DNA of 64,000 bases from G963675935 sp963675935 (GCA_963675935.2 CAXXPV010000003.1:620001-684000), one strand, 5' to 3'; shown: positions 8,952 to 17,999, counted from the first letter of the stretch. The notes: generated by a model not told the origin, from the sequence alone. A program made the numbers and translations.

Positions 8952-8987
8952 GTCATCGCGGTTGAACCGCGAGGGATGAGTAAATAG
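8952..8987 (+). pseudogene. 3' remnant of the XRE-like HTH gene
   Basis: 36 bp that repeat the last 36 bp of the HTH gene (2398-2433) with one difference, including its stop codon. They lie right after the second M56/TPR tail, as the full HTH gene lies after the first. This points to duplication of a block M56-TPR-HTH followed by loss of most of the second HTH copy. The stretch contains a small palindrome (GCGGTTGAACCGC), so an independent dispersed repeat is also possible. Confidence 0.6.
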
Positions 8988-9408
8988 CATCAGACTACAT
9001 TCGTTTTCCCGGTAGCGGTCGAATGCGGATGCGGTCGTCGATTACGACAGCTCGCCACGGGCGTTCCCACCGAAAGCGGTATTAGGCCAACGCCCGTGAA
9101 GAGATCGTCCGACTTTCTCTCTGTTGCCCTGCAAGGAGTTACGAGGACGGAACGATAACCTTTCGGCGATCTCTGCCGCCCTCACCCCCAACGCCCTTTC
9201 CCGTCGGCCGGGCGAGGGGAGCAGAGAAAGGCGGACGATCTCTAAACGGGCGTAAGCGTGCCAGCAGTATTGCAGAGTGCGACTTACACCCTATCTCGCA
9301 ATCCCTCGGCTACCGTGGTTGACACCCGCTTGTGAAGCCCGTAAATTTAGGGGGAGCTAATCCGTGGTCGCAGCTTCCGCGCGACCCATGAGGCCGGGAG
9401 ATTGGGCA
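8988..9408. other. Intergenic region with repeat pieces, no gene seen
   Basis: Contains a CCCTCACCCC...GGCGAGGGGAG type repeat (about 9180-9220, another copy at 13019-13055). Near 9226-9250 lies a stretch (AAAGGCGGACGATCTCTAAA) that recurs at about 12072-12090. I see no coding sequence, and no clear promoter for the next gene. Confidence 0.6.
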
Positions 9409-11898
9409 ATGTCTGAACAATTCGATCCGTATCATCTTTGGCTTGGCATCTCGCCGAAGGACCAGCCGGCGAACCACTACCGATTGCTGGGCATCGACCG
9501 CTTCGAGGCCAATACGAACGTCATCTCGAACGCCGCCGATCAACGGATGGCCCACGTGCGGTCGTTTCAGGCGGGCAAAAACTCCGAGCTTTCGCAGGAT
9601 ATTCTCAACGAGATTTCAGCGGCCCGGATTTGCCTGCTGAATCCGCAAAGGAAACAGGCTTACGACGAGCAACTGCGGAAGAGCATGGCCGTGGTTTCGC
9701 CGCCGGCCGTTCAGCAGGCAGCCGCTCCGGTCCAAGAGGCCCCCGTCGAGGCTTTTGGATTTCTCGACCAAGCTGCGCAATCCACGACGTTTCGCAAAAA
9801 GCAAATCAAAAAGAAGCCGCATCAGTTTCAACTGGCGCTGGCCGTGGTTGCTCTCGGTGGAGTTGCGTTGGTTGGGATCGTGGCGTTGTCGATAAGCCGG
9901 AGCAACGGCGCCGCGGAGCCGAAGAGCGAAGTGGCGTTGCAAGACGAGGACGACGCTTTGCCGCCGTTACGGACGACGCCGGAGCCGAAAACCGAGCCGA
10001 AAACCGTTGTAAGTACGCCAAAACCACAGCCAAAAATCGAGGAACAACCGGAGCCGAAGGTTAAGGCGAAACTCGAGCTAGAGCCCGAGCCTGAACAGGT
10101 CGGCGAGGCTCCCCAATTTACCGAGGAGGATAAAGCGACTGCGGCGACCGAGAAGACGCCAAAAGAAGACTCGCCTCGTCAAGAAAGACTTCCCGTTCCC
10201 AATCCTGCGGCCCAGCAAAAATCCTTGGCGATCATTCGAGACGTTTTCAAGGGCGAGGATCGCGCCGTCGTGGCAAAGAAATTGCTTGCCAAGGCCCGGG
10301 AGACGAAAGACGTCGCGGACCGGTTTGTGATGATGCGGGAAGCCGTGAAGACGGCCTCCGAAACCTGGCAAGGCGATCTGGCGTTCGAGACAATCGACAC
10401 GCTGGCCGGCGAGTTCGACGTTTCCGCGCCGGCGATGAAGGCCGAGGTACTCGAACAGGCCGCGAAGCGTCCGCGAATTATGCCCGACCAAAAGACGGCC
10501 ATCGCCAACGCCGCCTTGAAAACGATCGACGAGGCCATGATCGAGGACGATTTCGAGACGGCCAAACGGCTGGGGAGATTGGCCGGTCAAATGGCCGCTC
10601 TTTCCAAGGACCGGGACTTTTCGCGTGGAATTCTGGCGAAGAACCGCGAAGTAGCCGCCGCGGCCAAGGCGTTCGACGACGCCGAGGAAGCGATGGCCGT
10701 GTTGAAGAAAGAGCCTGGCAACGCCGAGGCCAATCTGACGGTGGGCCGGTATTTTTGTTTTGTGAAAGACGACTGGGCGCAAGGGCTGCCGCTGTTGGCC
10801 AAGGGCGGCGACGTCGGATTGAAGGCGTTGGCCGCGCGAGACATTGCCGGGGCCGGTTCGGCCGCGGAGCAGGTGAAGTTGGGCGATGCCTGGTGGGACG
10901 GCGGCAGCAAATCCCGCGCGGCGTTTTGGTATGAAAAAGCAATGCCGGGGTTGGCGGGGTTGGAGAAGGAGAGAGTGGCGAAGAAGTTGACGGCTAGCGT
11001 CAATACAGTTTATCTCGCCGATATGACGGCCCAGGAAGCGTTGGTGTGGGAGCAAAATATGCATCGAGAAACGACTTTCCGTGGCAATCCCATGTTGCAT
11101 ACGCTTTATGCCCACCCTCCTTGTCAAAACAGTTCATCCCACATCGCCTATCAACTCGACAAGCAGTTCAAAACATTGCAAGGCAATGCCGGTATTTTGA
11201 CGGGAGCAACACCGGCAAGTCCATTGATATTTAGGATTGTCGCCGATGGACGGCTGCTGTGGAAATCCAGCCCTATCCAAAGACCAGACATAGCCCAATC
11301 TTTTCGAGTCAGTCTTAGTGGAGTGAAAAGGCTCGAATTCTTTGCGGATTGTCCTGGCAGAAATTGGGGGTGTGGGGCATTGTGGCTTGAACCCGTGCTG
11401 ACGAAAACAACGTCTGGAAAGGTCGGCGTGGGAAATGGGCTATCTGTCGTAAAAGAGCCCCCGCGAGTCGCATCGAATCGCGACGTATGGCTCGACGAGA
11501 TCAAGCCACTGGAACACAAGCAAGGGTTTGGCAGTCTGAAAATGAATCGCTCGCTCGACAACAACCCATTGAAAATCGGGGAAAAGACCTACTCGCATGG
11601 CCTTGGAACACACGCCAATGCCGAGACCCTCTATTCCTTGGCCGGCCGTTATGGCAAGTTCGAGGCCGAGTGCGGCATCGACGGTGAGTCGGGAACTACT
11701 GGCAGTTGCGTTTTTCAGGTGTGGGCCGACGGCAAGAAGCTGTTCGACAGCGGCTTGATGCGCGGCGGCGAAGCGGCCCAACAAATCTCCGTGGATATTC
11801 GCCGCAAGAAAATGCTCAAGCTGGTCGTTCTCGACGGTGGCGACAATTCACACGGCGATCATGCCGACTGGGCCAACGCGAAATTGCTGCTCAAGTAA
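9409..11898 (+). CDS. J-like N-terminal, single-membrane-span protein with C-terminal NPCBM domain
   Basis: 829 residues from the ATG at 9409, chosen because GGGAG (9395-9399) precedes it and MSEQFDPYHLWLGI opens the domain; a GTG at 9364 is less likely. Residues 1-95 look like a degenerate J-domain (NHYRLLGIDRFE, YDEQLR) without an HPD motif. One membrane helix spans about 139-160, followed by a Pro/Glu/Lys-rich linker (to about 260) and a helical repeat region to about 530. A galactose-binding-like NPCBM/NEW2 domain sits at about 690-829 (YSHGLGTHANAETLYSL, then FQVWADGKKLFDSG). The first part should face the cytoplasm and the NPCBM part the outside, where it could bind carbohydrate. It stands alone, with repeats on both sides. 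The architecture is typical of planctomycetes; its function is unknown. Confidence 0.85.
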   Translation: MSEQFDPYHLWLGISPKDQPANHYRLLGIDRFEANTNVISNAADQRMAHVRSFQAGKNSELSQDILNEISAARICLLNPQRKQAYDEQLRKSMAVVSPPAVQQAAAPVQEAPVEAFGFLDQAAQSTTFRKKQIKKKPHQFQLALAVVALGGVALVGIVALSISRSNGAAEPKSEVALQDEDDALPPLRTTPEPKTEPKTVVSTPKPQPKIEEQPEPKVKAKLELEPEPEQVGEAPQFTEEDKATAATEKTPKEDSPRQERLPVPNPAAQQKSLAIIRDVFKGEDRAVVAKKLLAKARETKDVADRFVMMREAVKTASETWQGDLAFETIDTLAGEFDVSAPAMKAEVLEQAAKRPRIMPDQKTAIANAALKTIDEAMIEDDFETAKRLGRLAGQMAALSKDRDFSRGILAKNREVAAAAKAFDDAEEAMAVLKKEPGNAEANLTVGRYFCFVKDDWAQGLPLLAKGGDVGLKALAARDIAGAGSAAEQVKLGDAWWDGGSKSRAAFWYEKAMPGLAGLEKERVAKKLTASVNTVYLADMTAQEALVWEQNMHRETTFRGNPMLHTLYAHPPCQNSSSHIAYQLDKQFKTLQGNAGILTGATPASPLIFRIVADGRLLWKSSPIQRPDIAQSFRVSLSGVKRLEFFADCPGRNWGCGALWLEPVLTKTTSGKVGVGNGLSVVKEPPRVASNRDVWLDEIKPLEHKQGFGSLKMNRSLDNNPLKIGEKTYSHGLGTHANAETLYSLAGRYGKFEAECGIDGESGTTGSCVFQVWADGKKLFDSGLMRGGEAAQQISVDIRRKKMLKLVVLDGGDNSHGDHADWANAKLLLK

Positions 11899-12192
11899 GA
11901 TGTGTCCCAACGAGGTTTCATCGAACGGCAACATCCCCCATCGATGCAACCCTTTCAGGGTTGAAGGGATACGAGCTGACCGCTTTCCCAGGGTAGCCGC
12001 TCGGAGCGGCAACCCTGGGCTATCCCATGAAATCCCTTCGGGATAAACAACATGACGTCCATGCCGCGTGAAAGGCGGATGATCTCTAAATGGGCATTGC
12101 AAGTTCCTCTTCTTCGGCGTAAAACAATTTGCAGTCCGTCGGGAACGGAATAAAATTCCGTTCTACGTTCTTTCATTCCCCAAGGAATCATC
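11899..12192. repeat. Intergenic palindromic repeats (CCCAGGGTAGCCGCT family and others)
   Basis: Contains a palindrome pairing CCCAGGGTAGCCGCTC with GAGCGGCAACCCTGGG (about 11989-12020), flanked by CCCTTTCAGGGTTGAAGGG and AATCCCTTCGGGAT. The same set recurs, rearranged, at 42480-42770. An arm of the CGTAGAACGGAATT family follows at about 12147-12170. No gene is seen. Confidence 0.75.
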
Positions 12193-12774
12193 ATGCGAGT
12201 TTTAGGCATTTCCGGCAGCCCGCGACGGGGCGGCAATACTGAAATTCTTATCCGCACGGCCTTCGACGTCTTCGCCAACGAAGGCATCGAGACCGATTTC
12301 CTCTCGCTGGCCGAACGACCGGTCAAGCCGTGCATCGCGTGTGGCGGGTGTTTCAAGGCCGAAAAGATCGGCTGCACGCTGAAAGACCCGGCCTTCGACG
12401 GCGTCATCGAGAAATTCGCCGCGGCCGACGCCATTCTGATCGGCTCGCCGGTCTATTTCGGTTCGGCCACGCCGCAAATCATGTCGCTTTTGGACCGCGT
12501 CGGCTATGTCGCCCGGCGTCATCCCGAGTTGCTGCGGCGCAAGGTCGGCGCGGCGGTGGTCGTGGCGCGCAAGGCGGGCCAAAACTTCACGTTCGCCCAG
12601 TTGAACTATTTCTTCTTGATCTCGGAAATGATTGTGCCCGGCTCGAACTATTGGAACGTGGCGTTCGGGTGTGAGAAGGGCGAGGTGCGCAACGACGAGG
12701 AAGGTTTGGCGACCATCAAGACACTGGCCGGCAACATGGCGTGGCTGATGAAGCGGCTGCAAGACAAGGAGTGA
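12193..12774 (+). CDS. Iron-sulfur flavoprotein / NADPH-dependent FMN reductase family
   Basis: 193 residues with a flavodoxin-like fold. The N-terminal strand plus phosphate loop is MRVLGISGSPRRGGNT (binds the FMN phosphate). A compact cysteine cluster C-x2-C-x2-C-x7-C (CIACGGCFKAEKIGC, about 49-63) is the pattern known for a [4Fe-4S] cluster in iron-sulfur flavoproteins. GSPVYFGSATPQIMSLLDR matches the family's second flavin loop. The predicted role is electron transfer or reduction of a quinone-like or aromatic substrate; the substrate cannot be told. The gene is single, with repeats on both sides and a hairpin immediately downstream. Confidence 0.88.
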   Translation: MRVLGISGSPRRGGNTEILIRTAFDVFANEGIETDFLSLAERPVKPCIACGGCFKAEKIGCTLKDPAFDGVIEKFAAADAILIGSPVYFGSATPQIMSLLDRVGYVARRHPELLRRKVGAAVVVARKAGQNFTFAQLNYFFLISEMIVPGSNYWNVAFGCEKGEVRNDEEGLATIKTLAGNMAWLMKRLQDKE

Positions 12775-12786
12775 CTTTTGGCCCCC

Positions 12787-12815
12787 GTAGCAGGCACACG
12801 GAGTGTGCCTGCTAC
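12787..12815. repeat. Minimal perfect hairpin of the GTAGCAGGC family
   Basis: Perfect 13-bp arms around a GGA loop, 12 bp after the flavoprotein stop and just before the ribosome binding site of the small basic gene. This is the shortest copy of the element found inside coding sequences at 3688 and 27019. It could work as a terminator-like or processing hairpin. Confidence 0.88.
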
Positions 12816-12835
12816 ATATTGAAGGAGTGACGCGG

Positions 12836-12961
12836 ATGTCGCAACGAGGACAGCAATCGGCCCGGCGACCGGCGACGAAGTTCGCCCAACTGCGGAAGAA
12901 GATGGACAAAAACCGGATCGCGTCGAAGCTCGGCAAGCCGAAGAAGGGGGGCCGCTCGTAG
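12836..12961 (+). CDS. 41-residue basic protein, unknown
   Basis: ATG at 12836 follows GAAGGAG (12821-12827) at a good distance. The 41 codons encode a protein with 14 Lys/Arg and 2 acidic residues (for example FAQLRKKMDKNRIASKLGK). There is no membrane segment and no cysteine. The C-terminus KKGGRS resembles tails of nucleic-acid or ribosome-binding small proteins, but I do not recognise the family. It follows the flavoprotein in the same direction, separated by the hairpin. Support comes from the ribosome binding site, an uninterrupted frame and the distinctive composition; a chance frame in GC-rich DNA is not excluded. Confidence 0.5.
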   Translation: MSQRGQQSARRPATKFAQLRKKMDKNRIASKLGKPKKGGRS

Positions 12962-13110
12962 AACGGAATTCATTCAGTTTTTTCGTTCCCACGCGGAGCA
13001 TGGGAACGAGAGGAATCGCCCTCACCCCCGGCCCCTCTCCCAAAGGGCGAGGGGAGACGCAATGAAGAACCGCTTGCGGCTTCCCCCCCCGTTCGGTACA
13101 ATTGTCCTTC

Positions 13111-15501
13111 ATGTCAAATTTAATCATCGAACGGGTCACGACTGCCCGGCAAAAAAAGCTGTTCCTTCAGTTCCCGTGGACTCTGTATCGCGGCGATCCC
13201 TACTGGATTCCGCCGATGCGGGGCGGGCAGAAGGAAATGGTCGGCTATAAGAAACATCCGTTTTACGCCAGAAATTTGGCGCAAACGTTCATTGCCCTGC
13301 GCGACGGCGAGGTGTGCGGCCGAATCGCCGGCATTCTCAACCGGGGGCACATCGAGCGGTACAACGATCGCCGAGGTTTTTTCGGCTTCTTCGATTGCCG
13401 CGACGACCAGGAGGCCGCCGATGGGCTGTTCGACGCCGTGCGCCGCTGGTTTGCCGACATGGACATCCACAAGGTTCGCGGGCCGACCAATCCGTCGTTG
13501 AACTACGAGCTCGGCCTGTTGATCGACGGGTTCGATTCGTCGCCGACGTTTATGATGACGTACAACCCGCCGTACTACGAGCGGTTGATTGAGAACTACG
13601 GCTTCCGCAAGACACAAGACCTGTATGCCTTTTGGGGGCATATCGACATGTTGCCGAAGATCGGCGCGAAGTTGGGCCCGATCGCCGATCAAATTGTCGA
13701 GCGATTTGACGTCAAGCTGCGGTCGCTCGACCGATCGCGGTTTCAGCAAGATGTCGAGATGTTTTTGGATCTCTACAATCGTTCGCTGGGCAACACCTGG
13801 GGGTTCGTGCCGATGTCGGCCGACGAGGTGCGTCGGATGGCCGGCGAGTTGAAGCAGGTCATCGTGCCCGAAATGACGGCGTGCGCCGAGGTTGACGGGC
13901 GCATGGTCGGCGCGGCGTTCGGCCTGCCCGACTACAACCCGCGGATCAAAGATATTGACGGCCGGCTGTTCCCGTTCGGCTTCATCCATTTGTTGCGCAA
14001 TCCGCGTGGGATCAAGCGAGTGCGTTTGATTAGCACGAACGTGCTGCCGGAGTACCAGCGGATGGGCATCGGGTTGGTGTTGATGAACAGTCTGGTGCCG
14101 AAGGCGATAGAATGGGGGCTTGAAGAGGGCGAGTTTTCCTGGGTGCTCGAATCGAATCGCCTTTCGTACGGCGCGTTAAAAAAAGGCGGGGCGAAAATCA
14201 CCAAGACGTACCGGCTTTACGATTTGGACCAGCCGATCGAGAGGGGGAGAGGGGGAGAGGGGGAGAAGGGGAGAAAAACAGATACAACGTCCTCGGCCAA
14301 TCCCCAATCTCCAATCGCAGATCAACCAATCTCCCCCTCTCCCCCTCTCCCACTCTCCCCCTCTCATCTCGCTCCGCTGGAGATTCGCGAGGTCAAGAAC
14401 GCGGCCGATCTCGATCAGTTCATCAAACTGCCCTGGCGGATCTACGCCGAAGACCCGAACTGGGCGCCGCCGCTTCTGGTCGAGGTCAAGGAATTTCTCA
14501 ATCCCCGCAAGCATCCGTTTTACAAACATGGCGCCGCCACGCAGTTCATCGCCTTGCGAGGCGATCAGCCGGTGGGGCGAATCCTCACGAGCGACGATCC
14601 GCGTTACAACGAGGAGCGAGGGGAAAACCTCGGCTGTTTCGGCATGTTCGAGTGCGACAACGATCCCGAAGCCGCCCACGGTCTGCTCGACGCCGCGGCC
14701 GGCTGGCTTGCGGCTCGCGGCCGGACGGCCATTCGCGGTCCGATCGACTATTCGCTGAATTATCCCTGCGGCCTGTTGATCGACGGATTCGACACGCCGC
14801 CGCGGATTATGATGAACCACAACCGGCGGTACTACGCCGGGCTGTTGGAATCGTGGAATTTGCGGAAGGCCAAAGACCTTTACGCATGGTGGTTTGACGA
14901 TTCCGGCGATTTGATGTCGAAATGGAGCAAACGGGCCGAGCGTCTTGCGCGGCGAGGCAGCGTCACGATTCGGCCGTTCCGCCTCGACGATTTTTCGGCC
15001 GAGGTAGATCGCTGCCGCGAGGTTTACAACGCCGCGATGAGCGGTCTCTGGGGCTTCGTCAAATTCACCGACGACGAATTCCAGTACATGGCCAAACAAC
15101 TGAAGACCTTGGCCATAACCGATCTGGTGCTGTTGGCGGAGGTCGGCGGCCGTCCGGTTGGGTTCGCGATTACCTTGCCCGACATCAACGAGGCAACGTC
15201 TCCGCTGAACGGTCGGCTGACGAAGTATGGAATGCCGTTTGGTCTGCTGCGTTTGTTGCGCGGCAAGAAGCGCATCAAGACGGCGCGGGTGGTGGTGTTG
15301 GACGTGCTCAAGGAATATCGCCGCCGGGGCATCGCCGAGATGTTGATCCTCCGCACGCTCGACTACGGCAAGAATGTGCTTGGCTACAACGCCGCGGAGT
15401 TGGGGTGGACGATCGAGGACAATGCCTTGGTGAATCGTACGATCGAGGCCGTCGGCGGTCGGCGTTACAAAACGTATCGGATTTATGAAAAGAGTTTGTA
15501 A
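13111..15501 (+). CDS. Tandem-duplicated GNAT-family (YghO-like) acyltransferase
   Basis: 796 residues from the ATG at 13111. Two homologous halves, about 1-375 and 420-796, each carry the same landmarks: FPWTLYRGDPYWIPP versus LPWRIYAEDPNWAPP, KHPFY, then a Gly-rich cofactor-binding region (EYQRMGIGLVLMNSL versus EYRRRGIAEMLILRT). The GNAT fold normally moves an acyl group from a CoA or ACP thioester; the substrate is unknown. The halves are joined by about 42 residues (377-418) read from an inserted purine/pyrimidine inverted repeat (14239-14365). No clear ribosome binding site precedes the ATG. The gene converges with the acyltransferase gene downstream, with only 7 bp between the stops. 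Confidence 0.85.
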   Translation: MSNLIIERVTTARQKKLFLQFPWTLYRGDPYWIPPMRGGQKEMVGYKKHPFYARNLAQTFIALRDGEVCGRIAGILNRGHIERYNDRRGFFGFFDCRDDQEAADGLFDAVRRWFADMDIHKVRGPTNPSLNYELGLLIDGFDSSPTFMMTYNPPYYERLIENYGFRKTQDLYAFWGHIDMLPKIGAKLGPIADQIVERFDVKLRSLDRSRFQQDVEMFLDLYNRSLGNTWGFVPMSADEVRRMAGELKQVIVPEMTACAEVDGRMVGAAFGLPDYNPRIKDIDGRLFPFGFIHLLRNPRGIKRVRLISTNVLPEYQRMGIGLVLMNSLVPKAIEWGLEEGEFSWVLESNRLSYGALKKGGAKITKTYRLYDLDQPIERGRGGEGEKGRKTDTTSSANPQSPIADQPISPSPPLPLSPSHLAPLEIREVKNAADLDQFIKLPWRIYAEDPNWAPPLLVEVKEFLNPRKHPFYKHGAATQFIALRGDQPVGRILTSDDPRYNEERGENLGCFGMFECDNDPEAAHGLLDAAAGWLAARGRTAIRGPIDYSLNYPCGLLIDGFDTPPRIMMNHNRRYYAGLLESWNLRKAKDLYAWWFDDSGDLMSKWSKRAERLARRGSVTIRPFRLDDFSAEVDRCREVYNAAMSGLWGFVKFTDDEFQYMAKQLKTLAITDLVLLAEVGGRPVGFAITLPDINEATSPLNGRLTKYGMPFGLLRLLRGKKRIKTARVVVLDVLKEYRRRGIAEMLILRTLDYGKNVLGYNAAELGWTIEDNALVNRTIEAVGGRRYKTYRIYEKSL
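14239..14365. repeat. Polypurine/polypyrimidine inverted repeat inside the GNAT gene
   Basis: GGGGGAGA-type units (14239-14275) face CTCCCCCTCT-type units (14328-14365) around a centre with a CCAATCTCCAATC-like stretch. The frame stays open and forms the linker between the two halves. A similar G/A against C/T repeat lies at 58806-58925. Confidence 0.8.
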
Positions 15502-15508
15502 TAGCCGC

Positions 15509-16432
15509 TTACGCCGCTTGCTTCTTTTTCGGCTTCTTCTCCCGCGTGTCTTTCCAGCGGCGGTGCAGCCACCAGTATTGGTCGGGCGCACGACGAATCA
15601 GCGCCTCAAGCCGCGTTGTATACCACTGGGTCAACTCGCGGATGGTTCCTACTTCGCTGCCGACTTCCAACGGGTCAATCGCCACGTCGTTGTTCATCTC
15701 GAAGTGCATCGGGCCGCCGAGCCGCAGCGAACTGGAGACCGAAATCCTCGCGTTGTTTTCCAGGGCCAACAGCGCAATCGCCTTGTGGGCCGAGGCGGGG
15801 CGACCGAAAAACTCCACCCAGCAACCCTTCGGACCGGCGTACTGATCGGCTAGGAAGGTCATCGTATCGCCGCGGGCCAACACGTCGAGAATCTGATCGA
15901 AGCCGCCGTTTTTCGGAATGATGTGCTGGCCGGTGGCCGCGCGAAAACGATTGACGAAACGGTCGAGGTAGGGATTGTCGAGCGTTCGGGCGACGGTGTA
16001 GGTGGGGAAGCCGAGGATGCCCAGCGCGTAGCCGCCCACCTCGAAGTTGCCCAGGTGCGCCGAGACGACCAGCAGCGGGCGATCATCGAGTAGATACCGC
16101 ACCAATTCCGACTCGTTTCTCAGGGTTACGTACTCGCGCCAGTTGGTTTCGTGGATTTTCCGCGGCGCATGAGCCACTTCCAGCACGAGCAGGAATAAAT
16201 GTTCCCACATCCGCCGGATCAGCCGGCGCCGTTGATCCGGCGACATATCGGGAAAGGCATGGACGAGGTTGTCGTCGACCACTCGGCCGCGAATGTGCAG
16301 AACGTCGGCGAAAAGCCCCGCCATCTTTCGGCCAAGCGATTGGCCCGTCTCGAAGCGAATCGCCTGCACAACGCAAATCAAAAGCCGCACGACAATATAG
16401 ACGAGAAAATCGAGAATCCGCCAACGTTGCAT
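15509..16432 (-). CDS. Lipid A biosynthesis-type lauroyl acyltransferase (LpxL/HtrB family)
   Basis: 307 residues. One N-terminal membrane helix (about 8-25), then the LpxL-type acyltransferase domain with the catalytic HLGNFE box (H126, E131) and the later FLADQYAGPKGCWVEFFGRPA region typical of the family. The Lys-rich C-terminus ends QYWWLHRRWKDTREKKP, as in LpxL proteins. The expected reaction is transfer of a fatty acyl chain from acyl-ACP to a lipid A precursor at the inner membrane. The gene is convergent with the GNAT gene; upstream are only repeats, so its promoter is not clear. Which acyl position is modified cannot be told. Confidence 0.9.
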   Translation of the reverse strand: MQRWRILDFLVYIVVRLLICVVQAIRFETGQSLGRKMAGLFADVLHIRGRVVDDNLVHAFPDMSPDQRRRLIRRMWEHLFLLVLEVAHAPRKIHETNWREYVTLRNESELVRYLLDDRPLLVVSAHLGNFEVGGYALGILGFPTYTVARTLDNPYLDRFVNRFRAATGQHIIPKNGGFDQILDVLARGDTMTFLADQYAGPKGCWVEFFGRPASAHKAIALLALENNARISVSSSLRLGGPMHFEMNNDVAIDPLEVGSEVGTIRELTQWYTTRLEALIRRAPDQYWWLHRRWKDTREKKPKKKQAA

Positions 16433-16551
16433 GGAGAGCGTCCTTTCAACTCCAAAAATTCGAGAGGAGCCGTATTATCGCAAAATGGGGTGTTTGGGGG
16501 AAGGGCGGTTTTTCAACGTGTGCGGCCATATTTTCTGGCAGATAGGCAATT

Positions 16552-16765
16552 CCGTCATTCTGAGAGCTTGTGAATTTTTACAAAAGACCACTGTAGGAGG
16601 CGACTCCCGTCGCCGATTATGCGGTGTTTTTGCGTGTTTCGCCGCACAATCGGCGACGGGAGGCGACTCCTACAATAAAAATTCACATTCTCTGAGCGTA
16701 GCGAAGAATCTCGTTTTCCTCGCGGCGCGGGCGAGATTCTTCGCTGCGTTCAGAATGACCGATCT
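16552..16765. repeat. Composite palindromic repeats between the acyltransferase and ald
   Basis: First palindrome: a stretch starting TGTAGGAGGCGACTCC (about 16594) pairs with its reverse complement ending at about 16675; it is flanked by GTGAATTTTTA and TAAAAATTCAC, giving two nested levels. Second: CTGAGCGTAGCGAAGAATCT pairs with AGATTCTTCGCTGCGTTCAG (about 16692-16756), the same family as 19657-19727, 33700-33784 and 44128-44205. No gene is seen between 16433 and 16868. Confidence 0.85.
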
Positions 16766-16868
16766 TGCCAGAAAAAATGGCCGCACACAGCGAAATTACC
16801 CGCTTGTCGGCAAAGAGGCCGATTGCTACGATGAAGAGCTCAGCAGCAATACCAGGAAAGGAAATATC

Positions 16869-17981
16869 ATGATCGTCGGCGTTCCCAAGGAAATCAAACA
16901 TGACGAATATCGCGTGGGATTGTTGCCTGTCGGGGCTGAGGAGCTTACCCGAGCCGGCCATTGCGTGCTGATCGAAGCCGGCGCCGGTGTCGGTTCTGGG
17001 CTGGCCGACCGCGATTACGCCGAGCACGGCGCTGAAATTATCGATAATCCTGGCGATATTTTCGCCCGCGCCGACATGATCGTCAAGGTCAAGGAGCCGC
17101 AGCCCGGCGAAGTCGCCATGCTCCGTCGGGGGCAAACCGTCTTCACGTATTTTCATCTGGCCGCCGACCGTGCGTTGACCGATTCGCTCGTGGCCAGCGG
17201 CGCCACGGCTGTTGCTTATGAAACGCTTAGCGACGAACACGGCCGGCTGCCGCTGCTGACGCCCATGAGCGAAGTGGCCGGGCGCATGAGCATCCAGGAA
17301 GGGGCGAAGTATCTGGAACGGCCGCAAATGGGGCGTGGGATTCTGCTCTCCGGCGTGCCGGGTGTCGAGCCGGCGCATGTCGTGATCCTCGGCGGCGGCG
17401 TGGTCGGCGCGAACGCCGCTCGGATTGCCGCCGGTTTTGGCGCCAACACGGTGATTTTGGACATCAACATGGACCGACTCCGCTACCTCGACGACATTAT
17501 GCCGGCGAACGTCACGGTGCTTTTCAGCGACCGGCACATCATTCGCGAGCAGCTTCGCCGTGCCGACTTGGTGGTCGGCGCGGTGTTGGTGCCCGGTGCG
17601 AAGGCCCCCTGTTTGATCGAACGCGGCGACTTGAAACTGATGAAGCCCGGCAGCGTGATTGTCGATGTGTCGGTCGATCAAGGCGGCTGCGTGGAGACGA
17701 CGAAGCCGACGACGCACAGTAATCCAACGTTTGTGATTGACGACGTGCTGCACTATTGCGTGGCGAACATTCCCGGTGCGGTGGGCCGTACCAGCACGTT
17801 TGCGCTTTGCAATGTAACATTGCCTTGGGCTCTGCAAATCGCCAACCGCGGCCTGCGGGAATCGGCCGCGGTGCTGCCGCCGGTCGCGAGGGCGATCAAT
17901 GTTTATGACGGCGCAATCACCAACCGCGCCGTGGCCGAAACTTTCGGAATGGAATTCAGTTCGCGTTTCGAGCTAAATTAA
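16869..17981 (+). CDS. ald: Alanine dehydrogenase
   Basis: 370 residues, the family's usual length. Start at the ATG 16869 behind AGGAAAGG (16854-16861); the longer open frame upstream is repeat DNA. The N-terminus MIVGVPKEIKHDEYRVGL is the alanine dehydrogenase signature. The NAD-binding Rossmann motif (GGGVVGANAARIAAGFGA) lies in the middle, and SGVPGVEPAHV and VSVDQGG match conserved family loops. It interconverts L-alanine and pyruvate plus ammonia with NAD. It is monocistronic, with repeats on both sides. Confidence 0.96.
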   Translation: MIVGVPKEIKHDEYRVGLLPVGAEELTRAGHCVLIEAGAGVGSGLADRDYAEHGAEIIDNPGDIFARADMIVKVKEPQPGEVAMLRRGQTVFTYFHLAADRALTDSLVASGATAVAYETLSDEHGRLPLLTPMSEVAGRMSIQEGAKYLERPQMGRGILLSGVPGVEPAHVVILGGGVVGANAARIAAGFGANTVILDINMDRLRYLDDIMPANVTVLFSDRHIIREQLRRADLVVGAVLVPGAKAPCLIERGDLKLMKPGSVIVDVSVDQGGCVETTKPTTHSNPTFVIDDVLHYCVANIPGAVGRTSTFALCNVTLPWALQIANRGLRESAAVLPPVARAINVYDGAITNRAVAETFGMEFSSRFELN

Positions 17982-17999
17982 AAAAACATCGACCGCAAC

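Noticed and set aside
16433..16868. Longer start for alanine dehydrogenase
   Set aside because: The frame is open upstream only through palindromic repeats; the ATG at 16869 has the ribosome binding site and the family N-terminus.
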